From positions 2,356,001-2,420,000 of the forward strand of contig NZ_CP134145.1 of NCBI RefSeq assembly GCF_031583595.1: DNA of 64,000 nt, written 5' to 3'. Source of the DNA: Thalassotalea psychrophila. Its GTDB lineage: Bacteria; Pseudomonadota; Gammaproteobacteria; Enterobacterales; Alteromonadaceae. The notes under the pieces are model-generated. The model was not told the origin of the DNA. It searched no databases and was given only the letters and a program-made list of their open reading frames with translations. The number at the start of each line of letters is the position of its first letter. Position 1 is the first letter of the stretch. Positions 26,746 to 36,301 of this stretch are shown piece after piece. The translations under genes and the position numbers were made by a program.

Positions 26746-27651
26746 CTAACGGTGACAATGTTTTTTAATAAATTTTCCGATCTTTTTGATCGCTACACGA
26801 CCTTCTGGCAGGCCCACTGCTGCGATGTGCCAACAACTTGGAACATCAGACCAAACTTCAAGAATTACCTCAACATTATGTTTCACCAGCGTTTCTGCCA
26901 GGCGCCTGGAATCATCGGCTAGCATTTCATCATTTGCTACTTGCAATAATACCGGGGGTAAATGTTCCAGTGATGTATTTAATGGGTCAATCAGAGCTTC
27001 TTGATCAGCATCAGTAGCTAAAAATAAATTTATACCACGTTCAAATACATTTAATTGATTTACACAATCTAGCTCTTGATTACTGAGTAGCGATGCTGAT
27101 GTAAGACTTAAATCATAAAGTCCAGATATGCCTATAAATGCGTCGGGTAGGGGGGTGCTTAATTGTTTAAGTTGCAACATCAACTGTAATGCTAAATAAG
27201 CACCGGCTTGATCACCACCTAATACAATTGGTTTAATCGTATTTGGATTATTTATAAGTTCAATCCAAACATTGAGTAAATCTTCTACCGCTGCTGAATT
27301 GGAGTGCTCTGGTGCTAATCGATAATTAGGAACAACCATGTCGAATAATTGTTCTTTGGCTATTTCGCAAGTTACACCACGATGACTCAACGCTGAGCCC
27401 ATGGCGAAACAACCGCCATGAACGTACAAAAAAGTGCCATTTAATCGCTTTGTATTATGTTTAATACGTTCACAATTAACGCCAGAAACAACTTGCGTTT
27501 CCACTTGCAACGAATTACAGGGCGTTGGCATATAATTATTGATCACAGTATCAAGTTCTTGTCGTGCCGCAGCCAAGGTTAATTCTGGTGTGAATTTAGG
27601 CTTGTAGCAATGACGAAGAAATTTCTTCAATAAATAATTTTGTACGCTCAA
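26746..27651 (-). CDS. HSL-type alpha/beta hydrolase lacking the catalytic serine
   Basis: A 301-residue HSL-fold protein with HGGC (78-81) and NYRLAPEHSNSAAVED, clearly related to its neighbour at 25686. The nucleophile motif GDSAG is here GDQAG: Gln148 replaces Ser. The His region MPHVF is altered to VPSCWH. As written it should not be a serine esterase, so it may be a non-catalytic partner or a decaying gene. The start codon is TTG, supported by AAGGAAA eight bases upstream. It is co-directional with the WS/DGAT gene upstream and the active-looking hydrolase downstream. Confidence 0.85.
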   Translation of the reverse strand: MSVQNYLLKKFLRHCYKPKFTPELTLAAARQELDTVINNYMPTPCNSLQVETQVVSGVNCERIKHNTKRLNGTFLYVHGGCFAMGSALSHRGVTCEIAKEQLFDMVVPNYRLAPEHSNSAAVEDLLNVWIELINNPNTIKPIVLGGDQAGAYLALQLMLQLKQLSTPLPDAFIGISGLYDLSLTSASLLSNQELDCVNQLNVFERGINLFLATDADQEALIDPLNTSLEHLPPVLLQVANDEMLADDSRRLAETLVKHNVEVILEVWSDVPSCWHIAAVGLPEGRVAIKKIGKFIKKHCHR

Positions 27652-27718
27652 GTTAATTTCCTTAATTATTAATAAGATGAACCTTAATTATTAACATTCT
27701 TCTTAATTTACCTATAGA

Positions 27719-29197
27719 TTAACTGTTGCTGGTAGTCAGCGTTGCTTGTTCATTATTTTGTTGAGCAAGATAAGGTTGATATAAATTCTCTATGGCGGCT
27801 TCTAAACGTTCATAACTTCTGTTTAAACAATCAATAAAGTATTTAGGCTCTTCAATTATTTCCGCGCATGATGACACTGAAATATTTAATGTTCCGTTGT
27901 AACTAACAACAGCAAAGAAAGCGCCAATGCCATCCATAATCGGGGCTATACCGGTAAAGTTGGTCATTTTAGCGCCCAACATATTCATCTGCATTTGAGG
28001 ACCAGGTACATTACTGATGATTATATTGCCAAGTGCATTAGGCACTAAATTGGCTATGGTGCTTTTACCTGATAGCAATGATAAATAACTCAGTAATGCA
28101 GGTGGTAAACTTTTGGCCAACTCTGACACATTTTCAGGGCCAATTTTCTTTTGGTCATTTTTTTTATTTGTCGACGACTTATTTACCGCAACTAAAGCTT
28201 CTAAAGGATCGGCAATATGGATTGGGATCTCAAGGGACATGATATTCACTTCATTACCTGCGTCAGATTGTTGTTGCTGAGTTCGAGTACTTTGCGGCGC
28301 TAAAGCTTTGATATAGTCTTGAGGTGTTTCGTTTTTATATTCTAGATATTCTCTAATACCACCACTTATGATGCTACAAGCCAAATCATTAAGCGTGCAA
28401 GACGGTAATACCTTTTGCATTTTCTTTAGTTTGCTTAGTTCAAAACCGGTATATCCCCAGACTCTATCTTGCGAAATTGGCTTTGCAAACCGAGTAGGTT
28501 GTGGTGCAGATAATCGATCGGTGATTGAATCTACTGCATGACTCATCAGCTTCACACCAAGTTGTGGCCCAACTTTGGTTAATGGTTGTAGCATTTTTAT
28601 TGATTGGTTAAGGTTGCTTGAAATAATTCGTGTTGCCATGCCGAATAAGCCGCCGACTTCAATAACTTCTGGTTTTGGTAAGACAACTGGCTCCCCTAAG
28701 GGTTTTAAACCATGGATTTTTGCTGTCAAATCCATCGCAGTCATCCCATCTGCAATGGCATGATGTAATTTTATCGCTATTGCAAATGCATTTTTAGGCA
28801 ATGTTTTAATATTAATACCACTAACAATTTGGGCATCCCATAACGGTCGTTCAGTATCAATTTTTGCGTATTGGTATTGATTGGTAACTTTTGAAAGTTC
28901 TTTCATGCAGGTTGAATTTTGCATTTGGTAATGCTTAATATGATCCCTGGCATGAAAATCTTGTTGCTCAACCAAATATGGATTGTCTAAATCTAACGGT
29001 GTACGGTAAAGTTTGCCACACATGACCGGTATGGTTTTCATAATTTGATCAAGATATTCAACGATTAAATCGAGTGAGAAGGTACCATTAGGTAACCCAC
29101 TAGGATCGTAAAAATAAACCGCTGTTATACCTGCGCTGGTTTCTGCGTTTTCGATATCAAGAAATAATCTATCTACACTGTGTAATTGTCTTGGCAT
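27719..29197 (-). CDS. Wax ester synthase/diacylglycerol acyltransferase (WS/DGAT)
   Basis: A 492-residue WS/DGAT-family protein. The catalytic motif HHAIADG lies at 145-151 and the later NVPGPQMQMNMLGA segment is the conserved C-terminal landmark. The family joins acyl-CoA to a fatty alcohol or diacylglycerol to make storage lipid at the inner membrane. The start is set at 29197 because GGGAGG precedes this ATG and the paralog at 56493 begins with the same MPRQLHS. An in-frame start at 29281 overlaps the TetR stop and has no ribosome site. It is part of envelope module copy A, behind the TetR gene. Confidence 0.9.
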   Translation of the reverse strand: MPRQLHSVDRLFLDIENAETSAGITAVYFYDPSGLPNGTFSLDLIVEYLDQIMKTIPVMCGKLYRTPLDLDNPYLVEQQDFHARDHIKHYQMQNSTCMKELSKVTNQYQYAKIDTERPLWDAQIVSGINIKTLPKNAFAIAIKLHHAIADGMTAMDLTAKIHGLKPLGEPVVLPKPEVIEVGGLFGMATRIISSNLNQSIKMLQPLTKVGPQLGVKLMSHAVDSITDRLSAPQPTRFAKPISQDRVWGYTGFELSKLKKMQKVLPSCTLNDLACSIISGGIREYLEYKNETPQDYIKALAPQSTRTQQQQSDAGNEVNIMSLEIPIHIADPLEALVAVNKSSTNKKNDQKKIGPENVSELAKSLPPALLSYLSLLSGKSTIANLVPNALGNIIISNVPGPQMQMNMLGAKMTNFTGIAPIMDGIGAFFAVVSYNGTLNISVSSCAEIIEEPKYFIDCLNRSYERLEAAIENLYQPYLAQQNNEQATLTTSNS

Positions 29198-29280
29198 TAT
29201 GGCCTCCCTGTTAATTAAATTAATTTTCGTTTTGTTATTCTTAAATGAATAATCTTGATTTTCGATTAGAGTGTTGTGCA

Positions 29281-29928
29281 TTAGGCGGTTAATATTTCAT
29301 CAAAATATGAGCGCATTTGCTCTGCCATATACGGTTGTATCAAGCTGATTGTTTGCGATACGCCAAGATCAACTAGCTTGTCACTGGATTGATTTAAATC
29401 TGAATTTTTGCTGATTGACTTTTGCTTGTTTATATAGATGTAAGCATAATCAAACCATTGAGTTAGTGTTAAATGAATACTTGTTGAAAGCAGAGCTGAT
29501 TGTTGTGAATTTAACTGCACTAATCCTTGTTTTTGCAGGTATTTGCAAAAGTTGTCTATAGCCAGACGAGTGGCTTTTAATAGTTGATTAAATGGTCTGT
29601 TTAGCTCAGGGTAGCGATTAATTGCGAAACTGGCATCTCGAAAAATGAAACGATATTTAGACATTAATTGAAATGTTAAATTTAAAATCAACCAAATTTC
29701 TTGTGGGCTTTTAATGTGGCGTTCGCTGGACTCTACAAATGCGGAAAAATCATTTTTAAAGCAATCGTATAGAGCAATGATAATCTCACCTTTACTTTTA
29801 AAGTGGTAGTAAAGGTTTCCTGGGCTTATATCCAAAATGTCGGCAATATGGTTCGTTGAGATCTGACCTATACCTTCTTCTGAGAAAGCATCTAGGCTTG
29901 CCAGTAATATCCTATCTTTAGTTTTCAA
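29281..29928 (-). CDS. TetR family regulator of envelope module copy A
   Basis: A 215-residue TetR protein. The DNA-binding helix-turn-helix is STNHIADILDISPGNLYYHF (about 24-43). It is a clear paralog of the TetR at 61869: LASLDAF, EG-GQISTNHIADI and SPGNLYYHFKSK are shared. Its start codon is TTG, with AGG eight bases upstream, and the paralog also uses a non-ATG start (GTG). It lies upstream of the WS/DGAT gene on the same strand. It probably senses an acyl-CoA or the transported compound and controls the adjacent module genes; this is inference from position. Confidence 0.88.
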   Translation of the reverse strand: MKTKDRILLASLDAFSEEGIGQISTNHIADILDISPGNLYYHFKSKGEIIIALYDCFKNDFSAFVESSERHIKSPQEIWLILNLTFQLMSKYRFIFRDASFAINRYPELNRPFNQLLKATRLAIDNFCKYLQKQGLVQLNSQQSALLSTSIHLTLTQWFDYAYIYINKQKSISKNSDLNQSSDKLVDLGVSQTISLIQPYMAEQMRSYFDEILTA

Positions 29929-30168
29929 ACTGATGAGCCTTTGTCTTCATTTACAGATTATTTACAATGACTAAATTATACTCAGCTAACCTTCAGTTCT
30001 GTTTTCTTGAACCGCCAATTAATGTTCCTGACACCATTAGTTTTTGGCGATGAATAGACTGCTATGCCTGGAATAGAACGCAATATTAAGTGTGAAAGTG
30101 ACAGTGTTAACTAACGAAGTGCTTAGGGTTGATACATGTGTTTTAACGATGGAAGAATACACTCTCTT

Positions 30169-31260
30169 TTAGAGGTCAGCGTGATTAGTAAACTCGTTTA
30201 CAATATTGCTAGATATTGAGCGAATTAAAGTCGCTGAGGGTTTGGCAAAGTAAAAACCTTGTCCATATAAAATACCAGCTTTTCTACATAATATTGCTAT
30301 TTCTCTTGATTCTATTCCTTCCGCCAACAATGTACAGTTAGCGCCTATAGACCAGTTGGAAAATGTTGATAAAAATGTAGACACTTTTTCTTCATGGATA
30401 CGTTCAATTAGTTTTTTATCTATTTTTATGATGACAGGAGAAAAGTCAATAATACTCACAAGTCTTGAATAGCCGACGCCTAAGTCATCTAAGGCATATT
30501 TGAAATCAATTGAATTAAGAATATTGCTGATCTCTTCACTGTTTAGGATCAATTCTCCTTTTTCACTAATTTCAATAATGAGTTTGTTTAAAAATGTAGT
30601 GTTTTTATACTTTTCCAGCATGCGGATAATATTTTTAGATTTTATATCTGCCACTTCAAAGTTAACCGTTATGAATTGATTTTCTAGTAAAAATTTTTCT
30701 TGTTCAGCCGCTATTTCTATAATTTTTTGAGTTAAACGATTTGAACCATTTGGTTCATTAATGATAAAAGGTAACCAATTTATTGTTGGCAGTAGTTTTC
30801 CATTTTTAAAATTTCTCGCTAGGGTTTCGTAACCGACAATGTCGGCGTTTATGAGAGATACAATAGGCTGAAAAAACGCGGTTACATTATCTAGTGCTGT
30901 TTCACTTTGAAGCCACGTTAAAGCAGGTTCTAGTTCTGAAAAAAGGAAGAAATTAGTCGCTGAATTTACATGTTTATGTTGGCTTATAACGGGTGTTAAA
31001 ATTGCAACTTTTAAGTAAACCCCGATTCTGATAAGTTCGGTGTTTTTCGTTAAGAGCAGATGAAATAACGGGTCTATGTCTACATCGTCTGAATTTTTTG
31101 AATTTAAAACAATGAGTAAATTAACATGCGACAGTTTCTCTACAAACGAGCATATTTTATCTACATGCACCTCTATAGATTCTAATGAAGCATCAGCATC
31201 TAAATGCATTTCAATAAATTTTTCATGAATTTTTATTGTTTGAGAAGATGTATCGCTCAT
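30169..31260 (-). CDS. EAL domain protein, probable c-di-GMP phosphodiesterase
   Basis: A 363-residue protein. The first ~110 residues have no domain I recognise; the rest is an EAL domain. The name motif reads YETLAR, keeping the metal-binding Glu. The other catalytic positions look kept: Asn in TVNFEV, Glu in IEISEKGE, the Asp pair in ALDDLGVG, Lys in KIDKK, Glu in LAEGIES and Gln in GQGFYFAKP. It may therefore hydrolyse cyclic di-GMP. No membrane segment is apparent. The start is uncertain: ATG at 31260 is preferred, and a GTG at 31314 would add 18 residues. It stands alone between the module A genes. Confidence 0.85.
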   Translation of the reverse strand: MSDTSSQTIKIHEKFIEMHLDADASLESIEVHVDKICSFVEKLSHVNLLIVLNSKNSDDVDIDPLFHLLLTKNTELIRIGVYLKVAILTPVISQHKHVNSATNFFLFSELEPALTWLQSETALDNVTAFFQPIVSLINADIVGYETLARNFKNGKLLPTINWLPFIINEPNGSNRLTQKIIEIAAEQEKFLLENQFITVNFEVADIKSKNIIRMLEKYKNTTFLNKLIIEISEKGELILNSEEISNILNSIDFKYALDDLGVGYSRLVSIIDFSPVIIKIDKKLIERIHEEKVSTFLSTFSNWSIGANCTLLAEGIESREIAILCRKAGILYGQGFYFAKPSATLIRSISSNIVNEFTNHADL

Positions 31261-31595
31261 TTTATTATCACTATTCCATTGTGGCTTTATCGACGACAAT
31301 GTTAAGTAAATCACTTATTTAGCTAAAATCAAGGAATGAAGCAGAATATATGATAAACAATAAACCTTAGCGAGGGTTTGTATGTTTATTATTGAGGTCA
31401 ATTACCCCTACATTGAAATAGCAGGAATATTTGAAATAAAAAAAGCCCTCGAAAGGGCTTGGGGATAGGGCAATTAATTCCCTTAAACGTGTTCTTTACC
31501 AAGCAGCAAAAATTATTATCAGCACTTACTGACATATTTTAAGTTGCTTGGTTTTTTGCCGCTTCTACGTTGGTTTTAAATTCGATTTTTAACTT
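31261..31595. other. Intergenic region upstream of the EAL gene
   Basis: About 335 bases without a supported gene. It contains the terminator of the DUF1302-DUF1329 operon (31435-31460) and, toward 31261-31430, the presumed promoter of the EAL gene, which I cannot pinpoint. Confidence 0.6.
31435..31460 (-). terminator. Intrinsic terminator of the DUF1302-DUF1329 operon
   Basis: AAGCCCT and AGGGCTT form a 7-bp stem around CGAA. Read on the minus strand it is followed by a run of seven T, as an intrinsic terminator requires. It lies about 135 bases after the DUF1329 stop codon. Confidence 0.85.
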
Positions 31596-32957
31596 TTATC
31601 GACCCATACGACGAAGAGCTGAAGTGGTGAATTGTTTACGTTTTACTTTAATTCCCCATTCCATGAATTTAGGTTCTTCGTTTGCTAGACCGGTTACAAC
31701 ATAACGGCCAGAATCTAAATCGAAATTTACTTCTGTTGCTAACCAGCTAGCATCAACATCATAGAATTGAATTGGATGAGCTTCTGCTACACGCCATAAT
31801 TCGCCCCGACCATCATATTTGTCAATAACAGATGCTTGCCATGTATCTTCATCAAAATGGAACACTCGTTTCGCATAAATATGACGCTCACCTTCTTTTA
31901 AAGTGGCTTCAACTTGCCAAACACGGTGAAGTTCATAGCGAAGAACATCGGGATTCATGTGACCTTGATCAACAATGTCATCATAAGATAATTCAGTGTT
32001 TAATAATGAATAACTGTTATATGGAATATACATTTCTTTTTTGCCAACTAGTTTCCACTCGTAGCGGTCTGGTGAGCCATTATACATATCATAATCGTCA
32101 GTTACGCGTAACCCTTCGATACCAGTGGCTGGCCCGTCGTAGGCTACATTTGGCGCACGACGTACACGACGCTGACCACTGTTATACATCCAAGCACGAC
32201 GAGCATCTTTCACTTGATCAATGGTGTCATGAACCATTAATGCGGTACCAGTGTAAATTGAAGGAGCAGTAAATTGTTGTAAGAAATAGAACAATATATT
32301 GTCATCTTTTTTCTCATCACGTCCACCAACTAAAAATTCTGGCCATACTAAGGTATCGTTGGCAACAATCGGCACAAATGAACCATCTTTTTGTACTGGT
32401 ATTGCTGTGTTATAACGCTTGGCTGCACCACCTCGGTAGCGAGTAAGATGATTCCAAACAACTTCAATACCGTTTGATGGAATTGCAAATGGAATACTCG
32501 TGTCAAAATTAGTTAAGCCATTACCACCCGATACTAATTCAGCTGTAGTCGCATTTAGTTTTATGCTGTCGTAAACCTTTTGTGGCATAGCTGCTGTACG
32601 GTGCGATTTATATATCGGCATTTTAAAAGTAGGATGCTTTTTAAATAACGCTACTTGACCTGCCGATAAGTTTTCCTTGTATTGCTCAACATTTTCATTG
32701 GTAATGGTGAATAATGGTTTCTCACTAGGAAACGGATGTTCTGGTCTGCCAGAGTCTTTGCTTTTCAAGTTACCCTTAGAGTTTAAACCGCCAGTCCATG
32801 CTGGAATTGAACCATCGCTATTGGCTTTTTGTACTGCGCCCATAGGCGTTAATTCTTTGCCTAACTTTGCCGCTTGTTCAACAGACACTTTTGCCATTGA
32901 TTGACTGGCAAAAAGAGAAAGTAGCAAAATACTTGCACTTGTGAATTTATTTTTCAT
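31596..32957 (-). CDS. DUF1329 family exported protein (copy A)
   Basis: A 453-residue protein with a signal peptide (about 1-22, ending SMA). Family landmarks are AAKLGKELTPMGA, GSIPAWTGG (about 50-58), AMPQKVYDS, the QRRVRRAPN segment, YRYEW-like DRYEWKLVGKKEMYIPYN, and the closing HRVWQVEA...DEDTW region. DUF1329 proteins are periplasmic with a LolB-like fold proposed to bind lipid-like ligands; the ligand is not known. It follows the DUF1302 gene by 9 bases. Its paralog is at 55037-56410. A periplasmic carrier between barrel and inner-membrane pump is the likely role. Confidence 0.9.
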   Translation of the reverse strand: MKNKFTSASILLLSLFASQSMAKVSVEQAAKLGKELTPMGAVQKANSDGSIPAWTGGLNSKGNLKSKDSGRPEHPFPSEKPLFTITNENVEQYKENLSAGQVALFKKHPTFKMPIYKSHRTAAMPQKVYDSIKLNATTAELVSGGNGLTNFDTSIPFAIPSNGIEVVWNHLTRYRGGAAKRYNTAIPVQKDGSFVPIVANDTLVWPEFLVGGRDEKKDDNILFYFLQQFTAPSIYTGTALMVHDTIDQVKDARRAWMYNSGQRRVRRAPNVAYDGPATGIEGLRVTDDYDMYNGSPDRYEWKLVGKKEMYIPYNSYSLLNTELSYDDIVDQGHMNPDVLRYELHRVWQVEATLKEGERHIYAKRVFHFDEDTWQASVIDKYDGRGELWRVAEAHPIQFYDVDASWLATEVNFDLDSGRYVVTGLANEEPKFMEWGIKVKRKQFTTSALRRMGR

Positions 32958-32966
32958 AATAGTTCC

Positions 32967-34829
32967 TTAAAAACTTACGCTAAAGCTCGCAGACATAAAG
33001 TCTTTGTCGCTATTTAAATTGTAATCACCACCGGTGTTTACGGTGTAACCAATATCTAAGCTGTAAATTGACTTGTATAAAGCATTTACAGATAGGCCTA
33101 ATGATTTACGATCTTCTACAAAAGCTGCAGCTGGCTCAGGAGCATAACCAGATACATCATGTGACCAGGCAATTGTTGGTTTTAAACTAACGCCAGCGAA
33201 TACATTTGGATAATCAAAAACAGCACGAATTCGATAGCCCCAGGCAGTATCTGTAGTGAAGCCGTCGGAGCTACAGTCGCCGCCAATGCCAGCTGCCTCA
33301 TAGGTATCAGCGCAGCTCATGCCCGCTAATGGTGGAATTACTGCATGTAAAGTGTCTACGTACTGATCTCCTAAACCAAACCCTGAAGGTCGACCATAAC
33401 CAATGATTTCTTCTTCAATATTATCGGTTAACACGACACCTGCTTCGGCAATAAGGGTTACACGTGAAGCACCTAATATTTGGTCGATAAACTTAATTGC
33501 AGTCATTTGAACTTGTGTTACGTCAAATTCATTCCAACCATCAACCGATTCACCGTACTCTGCACTGGTCATTTCTGGTGTGAACGCAAATAATGGGTTT
33601 TCAGATAACGCGGCATTCAATACTTCTGGACCACTGATTTGCACTGGCGTGTCAGGCTTGTAGCTAACCTCACCTGAAAGTGCAACGCCACCTAAATTAG
33701 TCGCAAATGTTGCGCCAAAGTATTCTAAATCTTCAGGGAATACTGCCATATAACCAGGATTTAGTGCCGAAAGTGCACCGCCGGTTGGGTCCATTGATTC
33801 TGGTACAAACACTGGTGCACCCGGAGCAATGCTATTTGTGGCACTACGCTGAGCATTGATCAATGGCAAGCGAGAGTGAATATTGAAATAATACAAACCA
33901 AACTCTGTATCGTTTAGCTCTGGGGCCACATAACGCAATGCTACACCGTATTGGCCGTCATCTTCAGGTTTTACATCTGTATAACGAGGGGCCACTAAGC
34001 CAACTTGATAAGCTGTTTCATCATCAAAAGGACCAACTGTTATGCCGTTACAGCCTGTTCCAGCAAAATCGTTATTTGAAAAGAATGTACCACAACCATC
34101 AATTTGGGTTTTTTCCCATTCATATTGATAAAATGCTTCAAGACTTAAGTTGTCGGTCATGCCTAAGTTCATGTAAACCATACCAACCGGTAACAGACCT
34201 TCTTTTAACTCGGCACCCGGACGTCGAAATGCACTTACGTCAAATGGATTAATTGAACTTAAACCACCTTGAATAAATGTGCTCTCACCCCAGCTTAGTA
34301 CTTGACGACCGAGGCGAACATCAATCGGCATCTCGCCCAAGTCAAACTGGCCCCATACGTAAGCGTCGAGTAACTCTATGCCTGAAAATTTGGCAAAATC
34401 ATCAAAGCCATCGTCATTTAATTTGCTGTCAGGAACCAGGCCATTATTGATGTGACCATGGTTAACTTCTTTATCTTTTAACTGATAGTCATACCAGTAT
34501 TTAACTTTAAGCACTGCGCCAATATTGTCGCGAGTTAACTCTACTTCGGTTAGACCTTTAATAATTTGCGATACGGTATCGCCATCATCATAGTTTAAGT
34601 TGCCATCATCTGTTGTTGAGCTGAATGCATTACCGCCATTGCCCTGGTAAACGAAATCATTATCACGTTTTTCCATGCGTTTACTGATACCGATACTTAT
34701 TTTATTGTTAACGTGCAGTTCAATATCATCATTTTCACCAAAATAAAAACTGGTTGCATGAACTGAATTTGCACATAGTCCTACTGTAATTGCTGTTGCT
34801 AATGCACACTTCTTTATTACATTTTGCAT
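32967..34829 (-). CDS. DUF1302 family outer-membrane protein (copy A)
   Basis: A 620-residue predicted beta-barrel. A signal peptide (about 1-25, ending VHA) precedes a mature protein rich in alternating strands and Asp/Gly turns. RLGRQVLSWGESTFIQGGLSSINPFD is the DUF1302 hallmark, and the chain ends in Phe (SFSVSF), as outer-membrane barrels do. The start is set at 34829, preceded by CTAGGGAGAG; an upstream in-frame start at 34865 has no such site. It is the first gene of a two-gene minus-strand operon, divergent from the YCF48-RND pair at 35162. The paralog is at 53269-54963. It probably lets a hydrophobic substrate cross the outer membrane. Confidence 0.9.
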   Translation of the reverse strand: MQNVIKKCALATAITVGLCANSVHATSFYFGENDDIELHVNNKISIGISKRMEKRDNDFVYQGNGGNAFSSTTDDGNLNYDDGDTVSQIIKGLTEVELTRDNIGAVLKVKYWYDYQLKDKEVNHGHINNGLVPDSKLNDDGFDDFAKFSGIELLDAYVWGQFDLGEMPIDVRLGRQVLSWGESTFIQGGLSSINPFDVSAFRRPGAELKEGLLPVGMVYMNLGMTDNLSLEAFYQYEWEKTQIDGCGTFFSNNDFAGTGCNGITVGPFDDETAYQVGLVAPRYTDVKPEDDGQYGVALRYVAPELNDTEFGLYYFNIHSRLPLINAQRSATNSIAPGAPVFVPESMDPTGGALSALNPGYMAVFPEDLEYFGATFATNLGGVALSGEVSYKPDTPVQISGPEVLNAALSENPLFAFTPEMTSAEYGESVDGWNEFDVTQVQMTAIKFIDQILGASRVTLIAEAGVVLTDNIEEEIIGYGRPSGFGLGDQYVDTLHAVIPPLAGMSCADTYEAAGIGGDCSSDGFTTDTAWGYRIRAVFDYPNVFAGVSLKPTIAWSHDVSGYAPEPAAAFVEDRKSLGLSVNALYKSIYSLDIGYTVNTGGDYNLNSDKDFMSASFSVSF

Positions 34830-35161
34830 GTTTAAACTCTCCCTAGAGTATTTTGTTTTACCCAACTTTGAATATTTTATTTTTTGTTGTTGGATTTCTG
34901 GTTAAACAATTTAAGGGGTTAACAAGAAAATGAATAAGCCGAATGCGCCAAATTTACATCTTTAAATGTCGTATGTTGCATATCTTGTTTATTTTTTCAA
35001 AACTGAACCTGAAACAGTTCGCGATTATTAATAACTCATTGAAAGTGAAGTGGTTTAATTTTTATAACTGTTTAGGATAGTTTTTTGGCGGTTTAAGAGA
35101 AGTTAAGTTATTACGCTCTAGGTAACAATAATAGGATCGAAATAAACTAGAAGTAAAAGCT
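34830..35161. promoter_or_regulatory. Divergent promoter region of envelope module copy A
   Basis: An AT-rich 332-base stretch between the divergent DUF1302 and YCF48-like genes. It must hold both promoters. TCTCCCTAG at 34838-34846 is the ribosome site of DUF1302 read in reverse. An AACTG...CAGTT repeat near 35003-35021 is a weak operator candidate. No open frame is convincing. Confidence 0.6.
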
Positions 35162-36292
35162 ATGTACAACACCAAAATTATTAGCACGCTGATGGGGATG
35201 ATGTTAATTCCTGCACTAGCATCGTCTGCTCTGGCAACCGAAAAGCCTACTAATCATCAAGTAGATTATCACGCTGCTATCCAAACACCTTTAGCATCAA
35301 AAAGTCTGTTGCTAGCGATTTTAAAAAATCAAAACTCAGTAATAGCCGCTGGCGAACATGGCCTGGTAATAGATTCTTCACTAGCCAAACATGAATGGTC
35401 ACAACAAAGCTTTCCTGTTAATCAGACGATTACGGCGATAAGTAAATTTTCAGATGAAAAATTAATTGCTGTTGGGCACGAAGGGCTGATATTAGCAAAA
35501 ACTACCGATAATGATTGGCAGGTTGTGTTTAATGGTTACCAGTTAATTGCGGCTAAAAAGCTCAATATTGAAAGCAATATAGTGCATCTACAAAAGCAAA
35601 TTCAAGAAGAGTCTAACGAAGATGCAATTGATGAGTTAACGATGCAACTCGAAGAATTAGAATTTGCATTGGAGGACCTTGATGCAGAGATTGACTCGGG
35701 CCCAACGTCACCCTTACTTGATGTTGTTACTTTTGGTGATAAAAAAGCATTTGCTGTAGGAGCGTACAATGCTTTATTGCTAACAGAGGATGGAGCAAGC
35801 AGTTGGACTTTGGTAAATGATCGAGTTGTTAATCCAGAAAACTTTCATTTCAACAGCATAAAAAAATCTAAAGATTCAATATTTATCTTTGGCGAGGCTG
35901 GAGGTATTTACCGTTCACTTGATAATGGAGTGTCGTTCGAAAAATTAATGGTTCCTTATGAAGGAACCTTTTTTGGTGGTGAAGTATTTAATAATTTTAT
36001 TGTCGCTTATGGATTAAAAGGCAATATGGTGTTTTCAGTCGATAACGGTGATAGTTGGCAGCACCTTCAAATTGATAATCAATCAACGTTACTAGGAAGT
36101 ACATTAGACGTTGATGGTAGTGTATGGCTGGTTGGGCACGCCGGTAGCATTGTTAAAGTTTCAGCCGAAGATGCTAGTTATAAAAGCGTTAAACATCCAT
36201 CAGGCGACATATTCTCCGATGTGATAATTAATAAAAATATTCTTACTTTGGTTGGTCAAAACGGCGTTGTCGTTTGGCAAGCAGAGTTGTAG
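35162..36292 (+). CDS. YCF48-like beta-propeller exported protein (copy A)
   Basis: A 376-residue protein with a signal peptide (about 1-27, ending ALA). The rest is built of repeats like those of YCF48/BNR propellers: SVIAAGEHGLVI, KLIAVGHEGLILAKT, KAFAVGAYNALLLTEDGASSWT, IFIFGEAGGIYRSLDNG, FIVAYGLKGNMVFSVDNGDSW and VWLVGHAGSIVKV. Between the second and third blades is a Glu-rich helical insert (about 137-180) that looks like a coiled coil. YCF48 is known as a photosystem II assembly factor; here the fold is probably a periplasmic scaffold for the RND pump whose gene starts 9 bases later. The paralog is at 58177. Confidence 0.88.
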   Translation: MYNTKIISTLMGMMLIPALASSALATEKPTNHQVDYHAAIQTPLASKSLLLAILKNQNSVIAAGEHGLVIDSSLAKHEWSQQSFPVNQTITAISKFSDEKLIAVGHEGLILAKTTDNDWQVVFNGYQLIAAKKLNIESNIVHLQKQIQEESNEDAIDELTMQLEELEFALEDLDAEIDSGPTSPLLDVVTFGDKKAFAVGAYNALLLTEDGASSWTLVNDRVVNPENFHFNSIKKSKDSIFIFGEAGGIYRSLDNGVSFEKLMVPYEGTFFGGEVFNNFIVAYGLKGNMVFSVDNGDSWQHLQIDNQSTLLGSTLDVDGSVWLVGHAGSIVKVSAEDASYKSVKHPSGDIFSDVIINKNILTLVGQNGVVVWQAEL

Positions 36293-36301
36293 GAGAACAT
36301 C

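Noticed and set aside
30013..30049. Terminator hairpin upstream of the TetR gene at 29281
   Set aside because: CGCCAA/TTGGCG arms are interrupted by bulges and have no T-run, so the support is too weak.
31832..32272. 146-residue open frame antisense to DUF1329
   Set aside because: It lies wholly inside a well-supported gene on the other strand, has no domain or ribosome site, and its composition is that of a reversed coding strand.
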